Of a DNA stretch of 64,000 nucleotides, positions 45,336 to 54,056 are shown one piece after another. Source of the DNA: Oscillospiraceae bacterium. GTDB taxonomy: Bacteria; Bacillota; Clostridia; Oscillospirales; Ruminococcaceae. The translations under genes were made by a program, and so were the position numbers. The notes under the pieces are model-generated. The model was not told the origin of the DNA. It saw only the letters and a program-made list of their open reading frames with translations, and did not search any database. Positions within the stretch are counted from its first letter, which is position 1, and each line of letters starts with the position of its first letter. The stretch spans positions 1-64,000 of the forward strand of contig JALEMR010000088.1 in NCBI GenBank assembly GCA_022768245.1, in the 5' to 3' direction.

Positions 45336-47048
45336 ATGGATAAAAGAAGACTGGGCAGGATAGCGGCGGTCGTTATCACTCTTACTGTTGCGGCGGGAGG
45401 CTGCAGCAATGTCAGCGAGGAACCTGTTGTATCGGAGACAAGCGAAAGCTTTGCGGCAGTTGCCGAAACAACGACGGTATCCTCCGAGACGGAGACGGAA
45501 ACTACAACTGCGGTCACTTCGGTCAGCGAAACGGAAACGTTTTCCGAAAGCTCCGAAAGCGAGACCGAGGAGTCGGAGACGGACACGGACACTTCCGATA
45601 TGAGCGATGAAAGCGATACCGATACCGAGCTCTCCGAGACCGAGGAAACGACCATATCCCGCAGCTGGTCCGAGACAAACAGCTCCGGTACCATGTATAT
45701 AGCCGTTGACTGCGTGGGCAGAGAGGCTGCGGACAATAACTCGACCATAATCACCAAGTATCAGCAGGGCGACAGAGTAGAGATAGCAGCCCTTACCGAT
45801 TCGGGCTTCTATAAGATAAAGGGCGGCGGATATATCCACAGCGAATATCTGACAGATAACCCCGTGTCCGAGACCACCGTCACAAGCGAAACAACTGCGG
45901 CAAAGACTACAAAAAATACGACCTCCAAGACTTCGGCAGAGGAGACCTCGGAGATATTCATAGATGACAATACCGGCTCGGACGAGAACAGCCCCGCTCC
46001 ATCGACGGCTAAGTCATATAAGGACAGATATTCCTATAAGCAGCTCAGCGCGGCAGAACAGCAGCTTTATGCCGATATCGTCAAGGCGGCGGATACCTTC
46101 GAAAATGCAGTCATGATACCCGAGGGTGTTTCCTCCAACGACGCAGTAAAGGTGTATAAGATCGTGTATAACGAGGAGCCGCAGCTTTTCTGGCTCGGCT
46201 CGAGCATTTCCGCTTCGGGCAGCGTTCTGACCGTGAATTACAAAGCAACAAGGTCCGAGACAGAAAAAATGCAGGCGGAGATCGACGCCAATGCGTCGCC
46301 TGTTGTTGCAAGGGTAAACGGAGCTTCCTCCGATTACGAAAAGTTCAAGATAATATATGAATACATCGTGCTGAACAGCACCTTCAGTCTTTCCTCCGAG
46401 GGCTATAACCCCACTATCTACAATGCATTTACAAAGAGCGGAGAGCTTCAGTGCGCAGGCTATGCGAAGGCTTTTCAGTATCTCTGCGACCTCTGCGGGC
46501 TGGAAAGCACCGTTGTGGTGGGCACCAATGAGGAGGGCGATTCTCACGCATGGAACGTGGTATATTGCGGCGACGGATATTACAATATCGATACTACATG
46601 GGGAGATCCTATCAACTCCTATGATGACAGGTATCTCAGACATACATACTTCCTCGTGCCCGACAGCCAGATACACAATATAAGCCATTTCAATGTCAAC
46701 TGCTACTTTGCCTCCAACGGAGCGAAGGTAAAGTGCTTCGATCCCCCGAAATGCACAAAGACTACCTATAACTATTTCGTGCAGGAGGGACTTTATTTCA
46801 AGGATCTCGACTCCGCAGACGCAGCTATCAAGGAGCTTATCAAGAAGGCTGTTGCCAATAAGGAAAACGTTATCCAGATAAGAGTCGCAAACGAGGAGCT
46901 CTTCGACCGGCTTACCACCGGCTCTGCTCCCGGCGCATACCAGAAGTATGCAAAGAGCCTGAGCTCGTCGGTAAAGGGTATCGGAAAGTATACTACCAAG
47001 TCTTATAAGGCAACGGGTGTTGTTACTATAGAGATAAACTATAATTGA
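45336..47048 (+). CDS. Transglutaminase-like lipoprotein 1 with SH3-like domain
   Basis: A 570-residue lipoprotein (lipobox AGGC, Cys23). Residues 25-115 are a Ser/Thr/Glu-rich stalk. An SH3-like domain lies at about 117-168 (MYIAVDCVGREAADNNSTII...GFYKIKGGGYIHSEYL). A second Thr-rich linker precedes the catalytic region. Papain-like triad: Cys373 (QCAGYAKAFQYLCDLCGL), His404 (SHAWNVV), Asp419 (NIDTTWGDP). The C-terminal 120 residues are shared by the cluster. It should act outside the membrane on wall or proteins; activity unknown. First of four paralogues, 10 nt from the next. It has no obvious promoter of its own, so it may be read from the CNNM-gene promoter through the heptamer array. 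Confidence 0.85.
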   Translation: MDKRRLGRIAAVVITLTVAAGGCSNVSEEPVVSETSESFAAVAETTTVSSETETETTTAVTSVSETETFSESSESETEESETDTDTSDMSDESDTDTELSETEETTISRSWSETNSSGTMYIAVDCVGREAADNNSTIITKYQQGDRVEIAALTDSGFYKIKGGGYIHSEYLTDNPVSETTVTSETTAAKTTKNTTSKTSAEETSEIFIDDNTGSDENSPAPSTAKSYKDRYSYKQLSAAEQQLYADIVKAADTFENAVMIPEGVSSNDAVKVYKIVYNEEPQLFWLGSSISASGSVLTVNYKATRSETEKMQAEIDANASPVVARVNGASSDYEKFKIIYEYIVLNSTFSLSSEGYNPTIYNAFTKSGELQCAGYAKAFQYLCDLCGLESTVVVGTNEEGDSHAWNVVYCGDGYYNIDTTWGDPINSYDDRYLRHTYFLVPDSQIHNISHFNVNCYFASNGAKVKCFDPPKCTKTTYNYFVQEGLYFKDLDSADAAIKELIKKAVANKENVIQIRVANEELFDRLTTGSAPGAYQKYAKSLSSSVKGIGKYTTKSYKATGVVTIEINYN

Positions 47049-47058
47049 TGATCTGTCT

Positions 47059-48258
47059 ATGAACAAATCTGCTAATAACCGCAGGAGGAGCAGCTCCGCT
47101 TTGGGGCGGCTCTCCATCGGGGCGGCGCTGATGATATCTGCGGCGCTGCTCTGCTCATGCACACAGATAGGCGGCGAGCCCGAGGATACGCCTCGGGATG
47201 CCGAGCTTACGGTCATAACCTATGCAACAACTGCGCCCGGATCCGTTTACGGCAGCGTGAATTATATTTACGAGCAGCTTTCCGACGAGGAAAAGTGTTG
47301 GTATGACGAGCTGAAGTCGGCGGCGGAGAGCTTTTCCGAACGGGTGGAGTATTCGGGCGATATAGATCAGGATACCGCAAAGAAGATATTTCTTGCGGTG
47401 TACGACCAGGAGCCCGGGCTTTTCTGGCTGGACAGCGTGTTCTATCCGCCGAGGGAGTCCTCCCAGCTGCTGAAATACCGCTTCGGCAGGGACGAGGCTG
47501 AACGCATGCAGGAGGAGCTGCGGCAGGTCACCGACAGGATAATGAACGAGACCGCCGGCTTTTCCGATTACGAAAAGATCCTTTATTTTCATGACTATCT
47601 TGTCAGAAACTGCGTGTTTTCGCTGGAAGGCGAAAACTATACGGTATACAGCGCCCTTTGCAGGGGATATGCCCAGTGCGAGGGGTACGCTTTTTCCTTT
47701 AAATATCTCTGCGGCCTGTCGGGGATAGACTGCATCACCGTAACGGGCACAAATGCGCAGGGGGATACTCATGCGTGGAACATAGTCTCCCTAAACGGGA
47801 TATGGTACAACGTTGACTGTACATGGGACGACCCCGTTCTTGAAAACGGCAGCGAGGATTTTCTCAGAAGATACTATCTGCTCGTGCCCGACAGCGATAT
47901 CCTCGGAGTTACCCATTTCCGCGACGATACGTATTTCACCTATCCGAAATGCTACGACGGCAGCAGGACCTACTTCGCACGGGAGGGCTTTTATGCGAAA
48001 AGCGCTTCCGAGGGCATTCATATGCTGGAGGAGTCGGCCGTTAAGGCTCTCTCCGAGGGACATAAGGACGCCGAGGTGCGTTTTGAATCCGAGTCGGATT
48101 ACAGGTCGGCTGTCCGCACGCTGTTCGATTTCGGAGATATAAAGCGGCTGGCGTCCGCCGCACTGGAAAGGGCAGGACTTGACGGCTCCGACGGGTTGTC
48201 GGGCATGGTCAGGTTCACTAACGACGAGCTTCATATCATTCATATAACCTTCGGATAA
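47059..48258 (+). CDS. Transglutaminase-like lipoprotein 2
   Basis: A 399-residue lipoprotein. The charged N-terminus and hydrophobic signal end at LLCSC (lipobox CSC). The linker is short, without the SH3-like domain of paralogue 1. Catalytic triad: Cys207 (QCEGYAFSFKYLCGLSG), His238 (THAWNIV), Asp253 (NVDCTWDDP). The spacing, 31 residues from Cys to His and 15 from His to Asp, is the same as in paralogue 1. A YYLLVPDSDI motif and the C-terminal domain with a final hydrophobic strand (ELHIIHITFG) are also shared. It starts 10 nt after paralogue 1. Confidence 0.85.
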   Translation: MNKSANNRRRSSSALGRLSIGAALMISAALLCSCTQIGGEPEDTPRDAELTVITYATTAPGSVYGSVNYIYEQLSDEEKCWYDELKSAAESFSERVEYSGDIDQDTAKKIFLAVYDQEPGLFWLDSVFYPPRESSQLLKYRFGRDEAERMQEELRQVTDRIMNETAGFSDYEKILYFHDYLVRNCVFSLEGENYTVYSALCRGYAQCEGYAFSFKYLCGLSGIDCITVTGTNAQGDTHAWNIVSLNGIWYNVDCTWDDPVLENGSEDFLRRYYLLVPDSDILGVTHFRDDTYFTYPKCYDGSRTYFAREGFYAKSASEGIHMLEESAVKALSEGHKDAEVRFESESDYRSAVRTLFDFGDIKRLASAALERAGLDGSDGLSGMVRFTNDELHIIHITFG

Positions 48259-48311
48259 ATCCTGCGATACTGCCGCAGATACGGCGCTTGCGCTCGGAAA
48301 GGAGTTTTAGT

Positions 48312-50000
48312 ATGGACTTCAAAAAGAATAAGGCTTCGGCGGTGACTGCTGTCCTTCTGGCGGCACAGCTGTCTCTTCTGACTGCCTGCGGCGATAAGAC
48401 GCCCGACGACAGCTTCGGGGATATGCCCTCCATGACTGTCTATCCCTCCTTCGATTATCTGGAGACCACCGCTCCGCCCACGCCGACCGAGTCGGAGACA
48501 AGGTCGGGTCAGACCTATCCCGATATGACGGGCACCGAGCTTGCCACCACCTATACCGATGAATTTGGGAACATATACGGGATAGCTCCCACCGAGACAT
48601 CTTCCGAGGAATATACGACCTCTTTTTCTTCCACCCGCGATGAGTACGGAGTAGATCTGTCGGATTTTCCCGATGTGGGCATCTCCGATTATTACCGCAA
48701 TACCGACCCTGCCAATACGCTGGTGTTTGACCCTGCGACCTCAACGGCAACAGAACGTCCCACAGAGACGACCACGTCGCCTTATTCCGTGTCCTCCGTG
48801 ACCACGGCTCCCACTGTTACGACATCGGAGACCACCACTACTTCTGTCACGACGACAACTGCGGAGACTACCTCAACGGTGACCGAGGCTTCCGCCGAGC
48901 GCACCAACAAGGAGCGTGCGGATTCAAGAAATGCGGTGATCCCCAGCAAATATACCAACAATAACGAGGCTATGCATACCTACAGCTATAATTCGCTGAC
49001 GGCTACCCAGCAGTATGTGTACGACGTTATCACGGCAGCATGTCTCGATTACGAGAACAAGATATCCTTTGAGCTTTCCGACAAGGTCACCTTCGACGAC
49101 CTGTTCATCGCTTATCAGACCCTCTATCTGGACGAGGTGCGGCTTTTCTACATCGACAAGAATATGAGCTATGTCACCGACAATTCCACGGGATATATCA
49201 TCTCCATGAATATCAGCTATGCATATTCCGAGTCTCAGGTGAATACCATGAAGCAGGAAATGGACGAAAAGACAAACGAGATACTCTCGGGCGTCACAAA
49301 GGATATGTCCGACTATGAAGTAGTCAAGTATATCCACGACAAGCTGATAACCCTCTGCGATTACACCACCACGGGCAGCTATGTCACTAACTCCTACGGC
49401 GCTGTCGTCAAGAACAAGGCGCAGTGTCAGGGCTATTCCAGAGCATTCTCCTACCTGTGCAATCTCTGCGGCATCGAGACTGATATCGTTCTCGGCGAGT
49501 CTCAGCAGCATATGTGGAATATGGTGAAAATAGACGGAAAATGGTATCATATCGACCTGACATGGGACGACCCCAATAAATCGGATTATCCCGCCGCCAT
49601 ATTCTACGATTATTTCTGCGTTTCCACCGACCGCATGCTTGAATTCCGCACCATCGACGGCAACAGCCACGAGCTTCCCGCCGCCGAGTCCGACGATCTG
49701 GAGTATTATAAGTACAACGATCTTGTGGTTTCGAGCGTAAGCGGAGCAAGAGAGCTTTTCGCAAAGGAAGCAGCAATGGCTGTGGAAGAGGGCAGACCTG
49801 TGGTGCAGTTCAGATGCACTACCTCGGAGGTCTACGAGGAGATAATCGACGCGTTCTTCTCAAACAATAAACAGAACAATATCCTTGACATGGTGGACAG
49901 TGTCAATGTGACTGTGGGAAATAAGATAAACTCCGATTCGGTATACCACTATACCAACTCGGATACGCTTATCATAAAAATATTCCTGAATTACAGCTGA
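48312..50000 (+). CDS. Transglutaminase-like lipoprotein 3 with long Thr-rich stalk
   Basis: 562 residues from ATG 48312, which follows AAAGGAG at suitable spacing (an earlier in-frame start at 48288 has none). The signal ends at LLTAC. Residues about 25-210 are a Thr/Ser/Pro/Glu-rich stalk that should extend through the wall. Triad: Cys372 (QCQGYSRAFSYLCNLCG), His400 (QHMWNMV), Asp415 (HIDLTWDDP). The C-terminus ends in a strand (TLIIKIFLNYS) like its paralogues. Third gene of the operon. Confidence 0.85.
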   Translation: MDFKKNKASAVTAVLLAAQLSLLTACGDKTPDDSFGDMPSMTVYPSFDYLETTAPPTPTESETRSGQTYPDMTGTELATTYTDEFGNIYGIAPTETSSEEYTTSFSSTRDEYGVDLSDFPDVGISDYYRNTDPANTLVFDPATSTATERPTETTTSPYSVSSVTTAPTVTTSETTTTSVTTTTAETTSTVTEASAERTNKERADSRNAVIPSKYTNNNEAMHTYSYNSLTATQQYVYDVITAACLDYENKISFELSDKVTFDDLFIAYQTLYLDEVRLFYIDKNMSYVTDNSTGYIISMNISYAYSESQVNTMKQEMDEKTNEILSGVTKDMSDYEVVKYIHDKLITLCDYTTTGSYVTNSYGAVVKNKAQCQGYSRAFSYLCNLCGIETDIVLGESQQHMWNMVKIDGKWYHIDLTWDDPNKSDYPAAIFYDYFCVSTDRMLEFRTIDGNSHELPAAESDDLEYYKYNDLVVSSVSGARELFAKEAAMAVEEGRPVVQFRCTTSEVYEEIIDAFFSNNKQNNILDMVDSVNVTVGNKINSDSVYHYTNSDTLIIKIFLNYS

Positions 50001-50041
50001 CGAGAGGAGTACCGGCGTATCAGATGAGCAAAGGAATAACA

Positions 50042-51238
50042 ATGCGGCTGCTCCCGTTCGTGACGGCGCTGGCAGTTCTGACGGGCTGCTCAGACAGCGG
50101 CGGTAATGCGGAGGAGTCTCAGGAGATACAATATAAGGTGATAACAGGCAGCGGAAATTCGGTCTATCCCATCGACGAGGGGAAATATTCCTCGCCCGTG
50201 GACACGGAGCATATATCCGTTCCCGAGGGAATGACCACCCGATACGGCTATGAGCAGCTGGACAAAAGCGGAAAGGATATCTATAACCTTATCCTGACGG
50301 CTATGAAAAACTGCGACGAGACAGCCGAGATACCCAATATAGACAGCTCGGGAAAGCTCTATAACCGCATACTTGAGCTGATACGGTTCGAAAATCCCGC
50401 CATGTTCCATATCGGGAGCCGCGAGATAGGCAGGATAAGCATTGCGGCGCAGAGCTTCGACATAAAATTTTCCTATAAATACTCCCCCGAAGAGGTCAAT
50501 ACCATGCTCCGCGAGACCGAAAAGGCTGCGGATAAGATAATGGTCAGGATAACCGCGGATATGGACGAATATGATATCGTCAAGCTGTTTCACGATTCCC
50601 TTATAACGGGCTGCAAAAACGACGAGAACGGACAGTACTGCAATACGGTCTACGGCGCGCTGGTGGACGGAAAGGCTCTCTGCGAGGGCTATGCCAAGGC
50701 GTTTTCCTATCTCTGCGGACGGGCAGGCATCGAGAATGTCATCGTCACGGGAAAGACCACCACCGACCATATGTGGAATATGGTGAAGCTGGACGGGAAC
50801 TGGTATCATGTGGATGTGACATGGGACCATCCCTCGGAAATAATTACCGACGCATTTCCCGACGCGGTGATGTACAACTATTTCCTTGTCAGCGACGCGG
50901 ACGCCGCGGAAAACCGCACTATCGACAATGATTACTTCGAGCCGCCCCGCGCCACGGGCAGCGTGATGAACTATTTCTATCACGAGGGAATGTACGCTGA
51001 CAGCTACGACGCAGCTCTCAACTGCATAAAGAACGGCTGCGAGGGAGCGGCAGCCGAGGAACGGCACAGCTATATGATAAAGCTTGCCTCGGACGAGCTG
51101 TATGAAACGGTCATAGAGAATCTGTCCTCGGGGACGGACCTGTCGGCAGTAATGTCCGAAGCGGGCTTCACGGGCAGGATAAGCTACACGAATATGTATT
51201 CCTCGGACAGGATAATCATGTTTATGCTGGAATATTGA
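50042..51238 (+). CDS. Transglutaminase-like lipoprotein 4
   Basis: 398 residues from ATG 50042, chosen because AAAGGA lies 6 nt upstream; ATG 50024 is possible. Lipobox LTGC near residue 13, then a short polar linker. Triad: Cys214 (LCEGYAKAFSYLCGRAG), His243 (DHMWNMV), Asp258 (HVDVTWDHP). Closest in its catalytic block to paralogue 3. Last gene of the four; a strong hairpin follows. Confidence 0.85.
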   Translation: MRLLPFVTALAVLTGCSDSGGNAEESQEIQYKVITGSGNSVYPIDEGKYSSPVDTEHISVPEGMTTRYGYEQLDKSGKDIYNLILTAMKNCDETAEIPNIDSSGKLYNRILELIRFENPAMFHIGSREIGRISIAAQSFDIKFSYKYSPEEVNTMLRETEKAADKIMVRITADMDEYDIVKLFHDSLITGCKNDENGQYCNTVYGALVDGKALCEGYAKAFSYLCGRAGIENVIVTGKTTTDHMWNMVKLDGNWYHVDVTWDHPSEIITDAFPDAVMYNYFLVSDADAAENRTIDNDYFEPPRATGSVMNYFYHEGMYADSYDAALNCIKNGCEGAAAEERHSYMIKLASDELYETVIENLSSGTDLSAVMSEAGFTGRISYTNMYSSDRIIMFMLEY

Positions 51239-51251
51239 TATGAATAGAAAA

Positions 51252-51294
51252 GCCGTCGGCTGAGATATCATCTCACAGCCGGCGGCGTATTTTT
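51252..51294. terminator. Terminator closing the lipoprotein cluster (also faces the EAL gene)
   Basis: GCCGTCGGCTGAGAT (51252-51266) pairs with ATCTCACAGCCGGCGGC (51270-51286) with one bulge, then GTATTTTTATT. On the minus strand a T4 run follows the mirror arm. Confidence 0.85.
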
Positions 51295-51296
51295 AT

Positions 51297-53702
51297 TCAG
51301 TTATGGATTGCGTCGGAGCTGCGGTTTTTCCGTTCCTCCGCAAGCTGCTTTTCGGTGATGATAAGCCTTGTGTTGTCGGGCTTGTACATGGTATCGTACA
51401 TCTTGACGAATTCCAGCGCAGATGCCTCGTCCATGGGCTTGCTCATCAGGAAGCCCTGAATGTAGTCACATTTCAGCTTGACTATGGAGTTATACTGCGC
51501 CAGTGTTTCGACGCCCTCCGCCACGGTCTTGATGTTCATGGAGTGCACCAGGTCGATGATGCTGTCGGTTATCTTGTAATCGGCACCGTTGCCTGCAATG
51601 TTGTCCACGAAGGACTTGTCCACCTTAAGGCAGGAAATGGGGAAGCTTTTCAGATAGTTCAGCGAAGAGTATCCCGTTCCGAAGTCGTCAAGGGCGATGC
51701 CGAAGCCCAGCTCATGCATTTCATTTATATAGCCTGTGCTCTTGTCGGCGAAATCCACCAGCGAGGTCTCGGTTATCTCTATCTGCACGTTTGCGGGGTC
51801 AACACTTGTTACCTGCAGCACGCGGCGGATATTATCCATGAAATCCCTGCTTTTCAGCTGAACGGGGGAGACGTTTATGGACATGATGATGTCCTTGTTG
51901 TAGGTGTTTATCTGTTTGAGGAAGCGGCAGCCCGTTTCGAAGACCCACATGCCGATATTGACGATCTCGCCCGTTTCCTCGGCTATCTCCACGAACCGGG
52001 AGGGCGGCACGAAGCCCAGATCCTCCGATTCCCAGCGGACCAGCACCTCAAAGCCGTGTATGCTTCTGTCGGAGGTGGAGATTATGGGCTGATAATTCAG
52101 GTAAAGCTCATTGTTGTCCAGAGCGTGGGTCAGCAGCTGAGATATGGCAGCCTTGTTGGTTATCTTCTTATGGAGGCTTCGGCTGTAGTAGCTGAGACGG
52201 TTCTTTCCGCGTTCCTTTGAGCGGGAGAGGGCTATTTCCGCGCTTTGGAGAAGAGCGGAGGGAGTCTGTCCGTCCTCGGGATAAATAGCCGCGCCCTCGG
52301 AGCAGCGGATATATAATTCCGAATCAAGTGCGGAAACGGGAGCTTCAAGATTAGCGTTCAGCTCGGCTATCTTAGCTTCAAGCTCGTCGGTGGAGCTGTT
52401 TACATCGTGGAGTATCACGAACATATCGGAGCTGAAGCGGTATACTCTTCCGAAAACGTTCTGAAGCCGCGAAGAAAATTCCTTCAGAACCATATCGCCG
52501 TACTTATGACCGAGAGTCTCGTTTATCCACCTGAAATTGTCGATGTCGATGAAAACGAGGGCAAATCTCGGACGTTCCTTGTCGCGGCTTATGATATAAT
52601 CGTCAATGGCTTCATGGAGCTTTACGCGGTTTTTCACGCCCGTAAGAGTGTCGAGGTTCATATATTCGTCGATGATAGCGTTCTTATGCTGAAGCTCCTC
52701 AGCGAGCTCGTCAACCGATTTTGCGATAAGACCTATCTCATTGTCGGAGGAAGCGTTTATGCGGAAGTTGTAGTTCCCGGCGGATATCTCGGCGATGGAG
52801 CGGGATATCTGCGGGATATTGCGGCACTCGTGACGGACAACGTTGAGGATAACGATTATCATTATCACAAGGAGACAGATGAGGAGCAGCATTTCCTCGC
52901 CGAAGGTCTTTTCGCGGAAGCCCTTCATGGAGCTGTACTCCGAAGCCGCGTAGATGCGCCAGCCCGTGTTGCTCTCAACGCAGAGCTTGACGCAGTAGTT
53001 TTCGGTATCGTTCAGTATCCCGAGAGCGGTGCTGTCGTCGAAGGGGGAGCATACCATGTTCCCGTTCTCGTCGGTGATGATAATGCTGTACATATCCGAA
53101 GAGGAAAAGCTTGTGAAATAGTCCGCCACCGAATCGAAGGACATCTCTTCGATAACGAAGCCCAGAATGCGGTCGTTTTCCTTGACGGGAACGATAACTG
53201 CCGCAGATTTTTCCGTATTTCCCACGCCGCTGTTAAGTATCATAAGACGAGCACCGCTGCTGTCCACGAGAAAGCTGTCGTGCCAGCTTTGTGCGTTCAG
53301 TCGGAGACAGCCTATGCTGTCGGAGGATATATACTCTCCGTCGTTTTCACGGATAAGCCATACCCTGTCTATCTCGGAGCCTGAGGAAATGCTTTTGCAG
53401 AGGGTGGAGAGCAGACTGTCGTCGGAGCTGTTTTCGCTGCCGCTTATCCATGCCCTGACGAGCTCGTCCTCGGAGACGCTGCGGGCGTCAGAGATGTGCG
53501 AGGATATGAAGTTTTCCGCGATGACAGCCGCGTTTTCGACTCCCGTTTCGGTGTATGAATTTACCAGATAATCCGCCGATATCTTGTTCATAAAGAATCT
53601 TACTCCTGCGAAAAGCAGCAGGGTAAGTATACTGAATATGATAAGCACCGCGGTAAGCTTAGCTGAAAAGTTTTGCTTGATTTTTTTCAGAAGATTTCCC
53701 AT
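51297..53702 (-). CDS. Membrane c-di-GMP phosphodiesterase (dCache-HAMP-degenerate GGDEF-EAL)
   Basis: About 801 residues from ATG 53702, which has AAAGGG upstream (ATG 53747 lacks a clear SD). Membrane helix at about 14-36, extracytoplasmic Cache-type sensor to about 270, second helix near 275-297, HAMP, then GGDEF and EAL domains. The GGDEF motif is SSDMF, so it should not synthesise c-di-GMP. The EAL domain reads EVL but keeps the catalytic set: FEVLVRW, SINVSPVQL, EITETSL, LDDFGTGYSS, CLKVDKSF, AEGVET, YIQGF. It should hydrolyse c-di-GMP to pGpG, perhaps modulated by GTP at the degenerate GGDEF domain. It opposes the cyclase at 14800. Confidence 0.92.
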   Translation of the reverse strand: MGNLLKKIKQNFSAKLTAVLIIFSILTLLLFAGVRFFMNKISADYLVNSYTETGVENAAVIAENFISSHISDARSVSEDELVRAWISGSENSSDDSLLSTLCKSISSGSEIDRVWLIRENDGEYISSDSIGCLRLNAQSWHDSFLVDSSGARLMILNSGVGNTEKSAAVIVPVKENDRILGFVIEEMSFDSVADYFTSFSSSDMYSIIITDENGNMVCSPFDDSTALGILNDTENYCVKLCVESNTGWRIYAASEYSSMKGFREKTFGEEMLLLICLLVIMIIVILNVVRHECRNIPQISRSIAEISAGNYNFRINASSDNEIGLIAKSVDELAEELQHKNAIIDEYMNLDTLTGVKNRVKLHEAIDDYIISRDKERPRFALVFIDIDNFRWINETLGHKYGDMVLKEFSSRLQNVFGRVYRFSSDMFVILHDVNSSTDELEAKIAELNANLEAPVSALDSELYIRCSEGAAIYPEDGQTPSALLQSAEIALSRSKERGKNRLSYYSRSLHKKITNKAAISQLLTHALDNNELYLNYQPIISTSDRSIHGFEVLVRWESEDLGFVPPSRFVEIAEETGEIVNIGMWVFETGCRFLKQINTYNKDIIMSINVSPVQLKSRDFMDNIRRVLQVTSVDPANVQIEITETSLVDFADKSTGYINEMHELGFGIALDDFGTGYSSLNYLKSFPISCLKVDKSFVDNIAGNGADYKITDSIIDLVHSMNIKTVAEGVETLAQYNSIVKLKCDYIQGFLMSKPMDEASALEFVKMYDTMYKPDNTRLIITEKQLAEERKNRSSDAIHN

Positions 53703-53762
53703 AATGACGCCCTTTCGGAACATACTGACATTAAGTCGTTTATGCATAGCTCATATAATTAT

Positions 53763-53791
53763 AGTATAACATTTTTATCGGAGCTTTTCAA
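53763..53791 (-). promoter_or_regulatory. Promoter of the EAL gene
   Basis: On the minus strand, TTGAAA (53791-53786), a 17-nt spacer and TATACT (53768-53763). Confidence 0.75.
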
Positions 53792-53986
53792 GTAAAATAT
53801 TACATTTTCTTGCGGGAATGTTAATTTTCTTTTCATTTGAATAAATCGGTATTGCAAATTTTTCAGAAATACGTGCATTTTTTACAGAATATTAATATTT
53901 GAAAAAATGCGTAGCAATGTCGGTAATTGTCGTATGCGGTCAGAAGAGCGCTGCTGATGTCAGCGACAGTATATCCTCTTTTTCGC
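53792..53986. other. AT-rich intergenic stretch with one hairpin, no gene
   Basis: No convincing reading frame. An imperfect inverted repeat around 53874-53913 has GCATTTTTT and AAAAAATGC arms about a central AATATTAATATT palindrome. A smaller CTGATGTCAG palindrome lies at 53954-53963. No function can be assigned. Confidence 0.4.
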
Positions 53987-54015
53987 TTGACAGTCCTGCG
54001 GGAAAAGTATATACT
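53987..54015 (+). promoter_or_regulatory. Promoter of the GHL10 lipoprotein gene
   Basis: TTGACA at 53987-53992, a 17-nt spacer and TATACT at 54010-54015. Confidence 0.8.
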
Positions 54016-54056
54016 GGTTGAGTAAGAAGAAAATCGCAGACAGGCAGGAGAAGAAC

